A stretch of 7,830 bases of DNA from Phytoactinopolyspora endophytica. Its GTDB lineage: Bacteria; Actinomycetota; Actinomycetes; Jiangellales; Jiangellaceae. Below the pieces are notes generated by a model. The model did not search any database and had not been told where the DNA came from. It was given only the letters and a program-made list of their open reading frames with translations. Positions within the stretch are counted from its first letter, which is position 1. Each line of letters opens with the position of its first letter. The translations under genes and the position numbers were made by a program. Below, in pieces: positions 1 through 5,309 of the stretch. The DNA lies in assembly GCF_004138495.1 (NCBI RefSeq), contig NZ_ML142851.1:361748-369577 (forward strand). The letters run 5' to 3'.

Positions 1-282
1 CACGTGCCGGCGCTGGCGGACCTGCCGCACCCGGGGCTGCTGGCCACCGTCCTCTACGGCGCGATCCTCGTCGCCTGCGTGTTCTTCCTTCCCAAGGGCG
101 TGACCCCGCTGGTCACCTCCGCGCGCGAACGCCTGGTCAGGTTCGTGCCACCTGGCCTTCCCGACCTTGCGGTGCTCACCGGCGGGACCGCTCACCTGGC
201 GCCCGACGACGCTGCCGTGGCCACTCGCTCGCGTGCGGCCACGCCGTCTCGAGATGACCAGGACCGTATCGAGATCAGCTAG
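1..282 (+). CDS. Branched-chain amino acid type ABC transporter permease, C-terminal fragment
   Basis: This is the 3' end of a gene that begins left of the window; the frame is open from base 1 and stops at the TAG at 280-282. The visible 93 residues contain one membrane segment (roughly residues 13-31), followed by FLPKG. This is how LivM/LivH permeases usually end: a last helix, then a short 'F-P-x-G' motif. Such permeases form the membrane channel of ATP-driven importers for branched-chain amino acids, amides, urea or aromatic acids. A hydrophilic tail of about 60 residues follows the last helix, longer than usual for the family. The next gene downstream encodes a matching solute-binding protein, which supports the call. 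LivM cannot be told from LivH on this fragment, and the substrate is unknown. Confidence 0.72.
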   Translation, partial: HVPALADLPHPGLLATVLYGAILVACVFFLPKGVTPLVTSARERLVRFVPPGLPDLAVLTGGTAHLAPDDAAVATRSRAATPSRDDQDRIEIS

Positions 283-283
283 G

Positions 284-309
284 ACCGTCACGGCCGCCGG
301 CCGCACGGT
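284..309 (+). promoter_or_regulatory. Intercistronic hairpin between permease and binding-protein genes
   Basis: Two base-paired blocks, 284-288 with 305-309 and 291-295 with 299-303, are separated by a small internal loop (289-290 against 304) and closed by a three-base loop (296-298). The hairpin starts just after the permease stop codon and ends 17 bases before the binding-protein start. No T-tract follows it. It could be a weak terminator, or an mRNA-stabilising or processing structure that lets the binding protein be made in excess of the permease. The function is inference. Confidence 0.4.
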
Positions 310-326
310 TCGGAACTGGAGCGCTC

Positions 327-1700
327 ATGCGTGTGAATCGGACATCCGTGGATTCGCTGTCCGCAAGGACGTGGCGGGGGCTTCCTCGCTCGTCAGGCGG
401 GCGTCCGTCGTCGCGAGGCCTCGTCGTGGTGCTCGCGGCTGGTGCGATCGTCGTCGTTAATGGTTGCGGCGACAGCAGGTCAGGAGGGAGTGATAACGAC
501 GACGCCAGCACGGGCACGTTCACTGTCGACACGTCGCATTGTCCGGACGAGGCAGGCCAGCCGCTGGACGAGGGAGAGCCGATCAAGGTCGGGGTGAGCA
601 TGGCCCTCAGCGGGCCGTTGGCCGCGATCGGCAGTGCCAACATCGAAGGTCTCCGTGCCGCGTTCGGTGCGGTCAACGCGGACGGCGGGATCGACGGGCA
701 CGAGATCGAACTAGTGATCAAGGACGATGCATACGATCCGGCGCGTGCGACCGCGAATGCGCAGGCGTTCGTGGGACAGGAGGACGTCTTCGTCAGCCTG
801 CTGCAGATCTCGGAGGCGTCGATCACCGGGTCTCGGCCGATCTACGAGACGGCCTGCGTGCCCCAGCTGGGGACGATCTCGCAGAACAGGGAGACATCGG
901 CGCCGGACGAACATCCCTGGACCACGGTGACGATCCCACCGGCCATCGTCGAAGCCGAGGCGGCCGCTGAGCACATCGCCGAGACGGTCCCGGGTGCGCA
1001 GGTGATGGAGTTCCGCCAGCAGACGACGATCGGGGAGGACTGGGCGGAGACGTTCCCAGGCGCGGCCGAGGAGCGCGGGCTGACCTTGCTGGAGGTGCAG
1101 ACCGTGGCTCCGACCGAGGTCAACCTCGACCAGCATGCCGCGCGGCTGACGGCTTCCGGCGCCGACGCCGTCGTGGGTGAGATGCAAGGGCCCATGTGTA
1201 TCGCCATGTTGCAGAGCCTCGCGAAGGCAGGGTTCGACGGAGAGGTCGTCCTGACGTCCGCGTGCAATGGAGCGAAGCAGTTCATGCAGCCGCTTGGCGA
1301 CGCTGCCGACGGCGTCGCCGCTCTGTTCTTCCAGAAGGACCCGAGCGTGCCGGACGCCGATTCCGATCCCGGACTCGAGGAGTACTTCGAGGACATGGCG
1401 GAGCATCAGCCGAACGCGGATCCGACCATCACCATGGCGCTCAACGGCTACGAGGCGGGAAAGCTGCTGGTGCACAACCTCCGTGACGCCGCCGGAGCGG
1501 ACGACGGCCTCACCCGCATCAGTCTGATGGAGGCGGCCTGGAACGTGACCATCGAACGGCCGGCATTCCTCGAACCGGAACAAAGCATGAGCGGTGCCGA
1601 TGACCCATACATCATCAACCACGTGGCGGTGCAGTCGTACGACGCAGCCTCTGGCGGTTGGAGCGACAGCGGCGTCAGCTTCACTTACGACGGCGACTGA
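327..1700 (+). CDS. ABC transporter substrate-binding lipoprotein, branched-chain amino acid type (Peripla_BP_6)
   Basis: This is the extracellular receptor of an ABC importer; it would capture the solute and deliver it to the permease encoded just upstream. The 457-residue product has a lipoprotein signal: a long basic N-terminal region (residues 1-30), a hydrophobic stretch (31-45), and a VNGC lipobox with Cys47 as the predicted lipidated residue. A Ser/Gly/Asp-rich linker follows. The mature fold begins near residue 85 with the IKVGVSMALSGPLAAIG pattern typical of Leu/Ile/Val-binding proteins (type I periplasmic fold) and runs to about residue 440. Four further cysteines (72, 177, 291, 313) could form two disulfides. 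The ATG at 327 is preceded by GGAG (318-321) with a five-base spacer. The gene ends 20 bases before a strong terminator-like repeat, so it is probably the last gene of the transport operon. The ligand cannot be read from the sequence; related proteins bind amino acids, amides, urea or aromatic acids. Confidence 0.88.
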   Translation: MRVNRTSVDSLSARTWRGLPRSSGGRPSSRGLVVVLAAGAIVVVNGCGDSRSGGSDNDDASTGTFTVDTSHCPDEAGQPLDEGEPIKVGVSMALSGPLAAIGSANIEGLRAAFGAVNADGGIDGHEIELVIKDDAYDPARATANAQAFVGQEDVFVSLLQISEASITGSRPIYETACVPQLGTISQNRETSAPDEHPWTTVTIPPAIVEAEAAAEHIAETVPGAQVMEFRQQTTIGEDWAETFPGAAEERGLTLLEVQTVAPTEVNLDQHAARLTASGADAVVGEMQGPMCIAMLQSLAKAGFDGEVVLTSACNGAKQFMQPLGDAADGVAALFFQKDPSVPDADSDPGLEEYFEDMAEHQPNADPTITMALNGYEAGKLLVHNLRDAAGADDGLTRISLMEAAWNVTIERPAFLEPEQSMSGADDPYIINHVAVQSYDAASGGWSDSGVSFTYDGD

Positions 1701-1719
1701 CCGCACGCCGATCGCCGTG

Positions 1720-1763
1720 CCGTCCATGACCGGCCGATTCGAGAGGCGGCCGGCCATGGACGG
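1720..1763. terminator. Shared bidirectional terminator hairpin
   Basis: Arms 1720-1736 and 1747-1763 are complementary at 16 of 17 positions (the mismatch is 1729 against 1754), with a ten-base loop at 1737-1746. The repeat fills the 70-bp gap between two convergent genes: it starts 20 bases after the binding-protein stop and ends 7 bases before the stop of the minus-strand HicB-like gene. There is no T-tract on either strand, which is common for actinobacterial terminators. Position, length and symmetry make it a likely terminator for both transcripts. Confidence 0.8.
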
Positions 1764-1770
1764 GGAGCGC

Positions 1771-2166
1771 CTACATCCGGGTCAGCTGGTGTGCTCGTTG
1801 GTAAGAGACGCCGAGGATGGTCCCGATGTCTCGGAGCGAGAACCGGGCCTCGGCCAGTGCGCGCGCTGCCGCCCGAAGCTCGACGGCAGCCGAGCTGTTC
1901 GCCCAGGTGGATGTCCCACGAAGCTCGCGTGCGCGGGCGATCCGCTCCCGGATCTGTTCCGGCAACACGGGGCGTACATCCACTGTGATCATGGCCTCCG
2001 GCGCCTCCAGGGCATACGCGATGGCCTGGCGCTGGTGCTGGACGGCCTGCGTCAGAAGCCGCACTTTCGAGTGGATGCCCGGGTCCTGGTCACATCGGAC
2101 AAGCCAATACTGGCCGTCCCGGATGGCAGTCGAGGTGTAGGCATGGTGAGGTAAGTTGTCGGACAT
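1771..2166 (-). CDS. Orphan HicB-like protein with C-terminal helix-turn-helix
   Basis: The 131-residue product has two parts. Residues about 9-68 resemble the HicB antitoxin half-RNase-H fold: a strand pair (YTSTAIRDGQYWLVRC), a 'D-P-G' turn near 28-30, then a helix with AIAYAL and a final strand (ITVDVRPVLP). Residues about 95-129 form a helix-turn-helix (ALAEARFSLRDIGTILGVSYQRAHQL), similar to sigma-70 region 4 type DNA-binding modules. HicB antitoxins neutralise the HicA mRNA interferase and often repress their own promoter, but no HicA-like gene lies on either side. The gene may therefore be a stand-alone regulator. The ATG at 2164-2166 has a perfect AGGAGG (2176-2181) nine bases upstream. 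The HicB assignment rests on pattern resemblance, not on a database hit. Confidence 0.68.
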   Translation of the reverse strand: MSDNLPHHAYTSTAIRDGQYWLVRCDQDPGIHSKVRLLTQAVQHQRQAIAYALEAPEAMITVDVRPVLPEQIRERIARARELRGTSTWANSSAAVELRAAARALAEARFSLRDIGTILGVSYQRAHQLTRM

Positions 2167-2175
2167 AGGTCCTGG

Positions 2176-2181
2176 CCTCCT
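2176..2181 (-). promoter_or_regulatory. Shine-Dalgarno sequence of the HicB-like gene
   Basis: On the minus strand this reads AGGAGG, a perfect anti-16S match, nine bases before the ATG at 2166. It fixes the start codon and predicts efficient translation, unlike the regulator on the other side of the intergenic region, which has no such site. Confidence 0.8.
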
Positions 2182-2196
2182 CTCAGGTGGGATCTA

Positions 2197-2228
2197 GGGG
2201 CTGTGCGAAGGCCTGTTCGCGCAGCCCC
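2197..2228. promoter_or_regulatory. Long hairpin in the leader of the HicB-like gene
   Basis: Arms 2197-2209 and 2216-2228 pair over 13 consecutive positions (one T-G wobble at 2204/2221) around a six-base loop (2210-2215). On the minus strand it ends 15 bases before the AGGAGG of the HicB-like gene, so if transcription starts upstream of it the hairpin lies in the 5' leader. It could be an attenuator, an mRNA-stabilising element, or a terminator blocking read-through into the divergent region. There is no strong T-tract on either side. It could also be a protein-binding palindrome. Confidence 0.6.
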
Positions 2229-2276
2229 ACCCACGTAGCTCGTTAGCTTTAGATCATGTGTTCGAGTATGCCAGTT

Positions 2277-2311
2277 GGCCCTGACAGGCTCCGGTTGGTT
2301 TGCTCAGGGCC
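2277..2311. repeat. Eight-base inverted repeat in the divergent intergenic region
   Basis: GGCCCTGA at 2277-2284 and TCAGGGCC at 2304-2311 are exact reverse complements separated by 19 bases. The repeat lies about midway between the starts of the HicB-like gene and the MmyB-like regulator. It may be an operator half-site pair or a long-loop hairpin. Apart from this, the hairpin at 2197-2228 and the promoter element near 2452, I see no gene or signal in 2167-2463. Confidence 0.35.
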
Positions 2312-2451
2312 GGATGAATCCAGCCTGGGACGTTATTCCCTCAGGTGTGTACGGCAGGCGCCGGTGGGCCGTTGGTCGCCGCATTGCGGCTTCGACCCCG
2401 GCCGCGGCTGCTGGACTGCTGAACAGACGACCGGTCCGCTCGGGCCGTTGT

Positions 2452-2457
2452 TACCCT
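2452..2457 (+). promoter_or_regulatory. Probable -10 element for a leaderless MmyB-like regulator transcript
   Basis: TACCCT fits the actinobacterial -10 pattern TANNNT. Six bases separate it from the A of the ATG at 2464, so transcription would start at the initiation codon itself. No Shine-Dalgarno sequence precedes that ATG, which agrees with leaderless translation. No good -35 box is seen at the expected distance. Confidence 0.45.
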
Positions 2458-2463
2458 GACGTT

Positions 2464-3318
2464 ATGACCAGCGAAAGCCCCGCGGTGAGGCGTCGTCGTC
2501 GTGAGCAGCTCCGTGACTTTCTGCGCACTCGCCGAGCGCGGCTCACGCCAGCTGACGTCGGCATGGCTGCGGTGGGTAGACGTCGGACACCAGGTCTGCG
2601 GCGTGAAGAGGTCGCCGTGCTGGCCGGGGTGGGTGTGTCTTGGTACACCTGGCTCGAACAGGGCCGTGACATCAATGTCTCGACCGAGGTGCTCGACGCG
2701 ATCAGCACGGCTCTGCGCCTGACCGAGCCCGAGCGTGCGCACCTGTATGTGCTGGCCGGCCTCAACCCGCCGCCGGTCGGCGTGCAGCGCGATGCCAAAG
2801 TCACCCCGGAGCTTTCGCAGCTGCTCGACGCATGGATGCCACGGCCCGCGGTGCTGCACGACCGGTACTGGAACCTGCTCGCGATCAACGACGCCGCGCA
2901 TGCGGTGTTCGGATACGTCGACACCGACCACAACTGCCTGATCACGTTCTTCACGAATGCCCGATACCGCGGTATGCACGCCCACTGGGAGTCGGTTGCG
3001 CCGACCGTGGTCGCAGCCTTCCGTGCCGACGCGGCGCGTTCGCCCGAGGATCCGGGGTTCGATCGGGTGGTCGAAGATCTCACCGCCGTGAGCCCTGAGT
3101 TCGCCGAGCTGTGGGCGCGTCACGACGTGGGCGACCATATTCAGGCGGTGAAGGCGGTGCACCACCCGGATGCCGGCGACCTGATCTTCGACAAGACGAC
3201 CCTGGCGGTGGCCGACCGCCCGGACTGGCGGCTGGAGCTGTACAACCCACGTCCAGGCACCGGAACCGGGGATCGGCTCGAACAGCTGCAGCGCAACCGT
3301 CTCGCGGCCCCGGCCTGA
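2464..3318 (+). CDS. XRE-family transcriptional regulator, MmyB-like
   Basis: The 284-residue DNA-binding protein has the usual size of MmyB-like regulators. A basic N-terminus (RRRRREQLRDFLRTRRARL) leads into an XRE-type helix-turn-helix at about residues 30-90. This domain includes TPGLRREEVAVLAGVGVSWY and the following LEQGR segment, both characteristic of the family. Residues about 105-275 form the MmyB-like PAS-type ligand-binding domain, recognisable by WNLLAIN and by LELYNPRPGT near the end. A structure of one such protein contained a fatty-acid-like ligand, and family members are often encoded beside SDR genes, as here: an SDR starts 81 bases downstream. The ATG at 2464 is chosen because the family's N-terminus begins there and a -10 element sits just upstream. 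The open frame extends back to 2275, but that part has unrelated composition. The regulator probably controls itself and the SDR. Confidence 0.9.
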   Translation: MTSESPAVRRRRREQLRDFLRTRRARLTPADVGMAAVGRRRTPGLRREEVAVLAGVGVSWYTWLEQGRDINVSTEVLDAISTALRLTEPERAHLYVLAGLNPPPVGVQRDAKVTPELSQLLDAWMPRPAVLHDRYWNLLAINDAAHAVFGYVDTDHNCLITFFTNARYRGMHAHWESVAPTVVAAFRADAARSPEDPGFDRVVEDLTAVSPEFAELWARHDVGDHIQAVKAVHHPDAGDLIFDKTTLAVADRPDWRLELYNPRPGTGTGDRLEQLQRNRLAAPA

Positions 3319-3399
3319 TCGCTCGGCCAGGGTGGTGGTGCTACACCCCGGATACGTGCGCCCTGTTCGCATCGTGTGCCGGGCGGCAGGCTGAGTCCC

Positions 3400-4170
3400 A
3401 TGACACACGGTTCTTCTCGATTCGATGACAAGATTGCACTCATCACCGGCGGCACGAGCGGGATGGGACTGGCCACCGCACGCAGGCTGCTGGCCGAGGG
3501 CGCACAGGTGGTCATCACCGGGCGCGACAAGACCCGGTTGGACTCCGCGATCGAAGCTCTGGACGGCGGAGACCGCGTGTTCGCGATACGCAGCGACTCG
3601 TCGAGCCTCGACGATCTCGACGCGCTGGCGGCCGCGATCCGGGACCGGTACGGACGGCTCGACGTGGTCTTCGCCAACGCAGGGGTCGCGTCGTTCCAGC
3701 CGAACGGTGACGTCACCGAGGCCGAGTTCGACCGTCTCGTGGACATCAACTTCAAAGGAGTGTTCTTCACCATCCAGAAGACCGTCCCGCTGCTGTCCGA
3801 ACACGCGGCGATCGTGATCAACGCGTCGTGGACGCTGCACCGCGGCCTTCCCGCCGCCTCGCTCTACTCGGCAACGAAGGCGGCGGTGCACAACCTGGCG
3901 CACACGCTCGCGGCAGAGCTGGGGCACAAGGGCATCCGGGTCAACTCCGTGAGTCCCGGCTACATCGAGACACCGATGTTCGACGATGCCCTCTCCGCCG
4001 AGGAACAGGCCGGCGTCGTCCCCCAGGTGGTCGCAGGCCGGCTCGGTACCGCGGACGACGTCGCCGACGCGGTGGCCTACCTCGCGTCCGATGAGGCGTC
4101 CTATGTCAACGGACAGGACCTGATCATCGACGGCGGCCTCGTCGCCGCTGTCCCTGGGTGGACGGGATAG
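3400..4170 (+). CDS. Short-chain dehydrogenase/reductase (classical SDR, probably NADP(H)-dependent)
   Basis: This 256-residue cytoplasmic oxidoreductase has the full classical SDR layout. The cofactor motif TGGTSGMG is at 16-23 and NAG at 93-95. The catalytic tetrad is Asn117, Ser143, Tyr156 and Lys160 (YSATK), and the SPGYIETP loop is at 185-192. After the second strand the sequence is VVITGRD (37-43), with Thr40 and Arg42 rather than the acidic residue of NAD-specific members, so NADP(H) is favoured by inference. The substrate is unknown; such enzymes interconvert alcohols and ketones. The ATG at 3400 has only a weak GGCAGG (3385-3390) nine bases upstream. The GTG at 3376 in the same frame would add eight residues not typical of the family. 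The gene follows the MmyB-like regulator on the same strand, a common pairing in actinomycetes, and is probably its target. Confidence 0.92.
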   Translation: MTHGSSRFDDKIALITGGTSGMGLATARRLLAEGAQVVITGRDKTRLDSAIEALDGGDRVFAIRSDSSSLDDLDALAAAIRDRYGRLDVVFANAGVASFQPNGDVTEAEFDRLVDINFKGVFFTIQKTVPLLSEHAAIVINASWTLHRGLPAASLYSATKAAVHNLAHTLAAELGHKGIRVNSVSPGYIETPMFDDALSAEEQAGVVPQVVAGRLGTADDVADAVAYLASDEASYVNGQDLIIDGGLVAAVPGWTG

Positions 4171-4223
4171 TCCAAAGGGCACCGTCGACGATGGGCACGT
4201 CAACCTGTGCGTTGAGCCACAGA

Positions 4224-4229
4224 TACGGT
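4224..4229 (+). promoter_or_regulatory. Possible -10 element upstream of the Gfo/Idh/MocA gene
   Basis: TACGGT fits TANNNT and would start transcription near 4236, about 32 bases before the ATG. No convincing -35 box is present. A small dyad, TCAAC-N6-GTTGA at 4200-4215, lies just upstream and could be an operator. The evidence is weak; the gene may instead be read from the upstream SDR transcript. Confidence 0.22.
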
Positions 4230-4267
4230 GGGGACCGGCTTGACGGTGAACACGTGGGAGGCGAACG

Positions 4268-5257
4268 ATGACTGATCCGGTCCGTTGGGGCGTTCTCGGC
4301 TGTGCGGCGATCGCGGTGAACAAGGTGATCCCCGGTATGCAGGGCGCGGACAACTGCGACATCGTCGGGATCGCATCACGCGACGCGGACCGGGCAGCCG
4401 ACGTGGCCGCACGGTTGGGGATACGTCGTTCCTATGGCTCATACCAGGCGCTGCTCGACGATCCGGAGATCGAGGCCGTCTACATTCCGCTTCCGAACAA
4501 CCTGCACGCGGAATGGACGCTGCGGGCCGCGGAGGCGGGCAAGCATGTGTTGTGCGAGAAACCGCTGGCGATGAGCGCCGCCGAGGCCGCCACGATGGTC
4601 GCCGGCTGCCGGGACGCCGGTGTCAAGCTGATGGAGGCTTTCATGTATCGCCTCCATCCGTCGTGGGTGCGCACGCGCGAGCTGGTCGCGGAGGGACGTA
4701 TCGGCGAGCTCAAGGTCGTTGACGGGTTCTTCTCCTATAACAACACCGACCCCACCAACATCCGCAACATCGCCGAGCTCGGCGGAGGCGGGCTGATGGA
4801 CATCGGTTGTTATCCGATCAACGTGGCCCGGATGATGTTCGGGACCGAGCCGACCGGCGTTCACGCGTCGATCTACCGTGACCCGGAGTTCGGAACCGAC
4901 GCGTTGACCTCCGCGGTGCTGGACTTCGGTGGGCGGCACGCTACCTTCACCTCGTCCACGCAGCTTGTGCATCACCAGCGCGTCCACCTTCTCGGTACGG
5001 AAGGGTGGCTGCTCGTGGAGATCCCGTTCAACATCCCGCCGGATCAGCCCGCACGCGTCGTCGTCGCGTCGAACGGCAAGCCGCCGGTGCCGGACACCGA
5101 GGTGCTCGAGTTCCCGCCCGCAGACCAGTACGGGATTCAGGGTGAACTGTTCTCGGCAGCCGTGCGAGGAGACACCCCGGTCCCCACACCGCCAGAGGAC
5201 GCGATCGCGAACATGACCGTGATCGAGCAGGTATTCGCGGCCGCAGGGCCCGCGTAG
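4268..5257 (+). CDS. Gfo/Idh/MocA family oxidoreductase
   Basis: This 329-residue NAD(P)-dependent dehydrogenase belongs to the family that acts on sugars, inositols and related polyols. The N-terminal Rossmann domain starts with WGVLGCAAIA (residues 7-16), where the usual third glycine is Ala13, as in the dihydrodiol/xylose dehydrogenase branch. The IPLPNNLHAEW block is at 73-83 and the hallmark EKPLAM motif with Lys98 at 97-102. The C-terminal domain includes LGGGGLMDIGCYPINVARMMFG (171-192), whose Asp178 and Tyr182 match the active-site positions of that branch. Length and domain order are complete. The ATG at 4268 is preceded by GGGAGG (4256-4261) with a six-base spacer, the best ribosome binding site on this strand. 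It follows the SDR after 97 bases, so co-transcription is possible. The substrate cannot be deduced. Confidence 0.92.
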   Translation: MTDPVRWGVLGCAAIAVNKVIPGMQGADNCDIVGIASRDADRAADVAARLGIRRSYGSYQALLDDPEIEAVYIPLPNNLHAEWTLRAAEAGKHVLCEKPLAMSAAEAATMVAGCRDAGVKLMEAFMYRLHPSWVRTRELVAEGRIGELKVVDGFFSYNNTDPTNIRNIAELGGGGLMDIGCYPINVARMMFGTEPTGVHASIYRDPEFGTDALTSAVLDFGGRHATFTSSTQLVHHQRVHLLGTEGWLLVEIPFNIPPDQPARVVVASNGKPPVPDTEVLEFPPADQYGIQGELFSAAVRGDTPVPTPPEDAIANMTVIEQVFAAAGPA

Positions 5258-5264
5258 GAGAGAG

Positions 5265-5285
5265 GTAGGGCCTCGCTGGTCCTAC
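5265..5285. terminator. Short terminator hairpin between convergent genes
   Basis: Arms 5265-5272 and 5278-5285 pair over eight positions (one G-T wobble at 5270/5280) with a five-base loop. It begins seven bases after the Gfo/Idh/MocA stop and precedes the end of the convergent PAP2-like gene (stop at 5310-5312). No T-tract is present. A second, smaller hairpin (5301-5305 with 5310-5314) overlaps the end of the minus-strand gene. Confidence 0.5.
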
Positions 5286-5309
5286 GGCTCGTGCGTATGT
5301 CCTGATGCC

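Noticed and set aside
711..1757. 348-codon open frame on the minus strand
   Set aside because: It is antisense to the solute-binding protein gene and has low-complexity composition and no recognisable domain.
2275..2463. N-terminal extension of the MmyB-like regulator
   Set aside because: The extra 63 residues do not resemble the family, and a -10 element lies just before the ATG at 2464.
3376..3399. Alternative GTG start of the SDR
   Set aside because: It adds eight residues ahead of the usual SDR N-terminus and has no Shine-Dalgarno sequence.
4180..4248. Seven-base inverted repeat CACCGTC/GACGGTG between the SDR and Gfo/Idh genes
   Set aside because: The spacer of about 55 bases and short arms are expected by chance at this base composition.
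2341..4362. 673-codon open frame on the minus strand
   Set aside because: It lies opposite the regulator, SDR and start of the Gfo/Idh gene, which have clear family motifs. Its translation is Arg/His/Gly-rich with no domain; it is a by-product of high GC.
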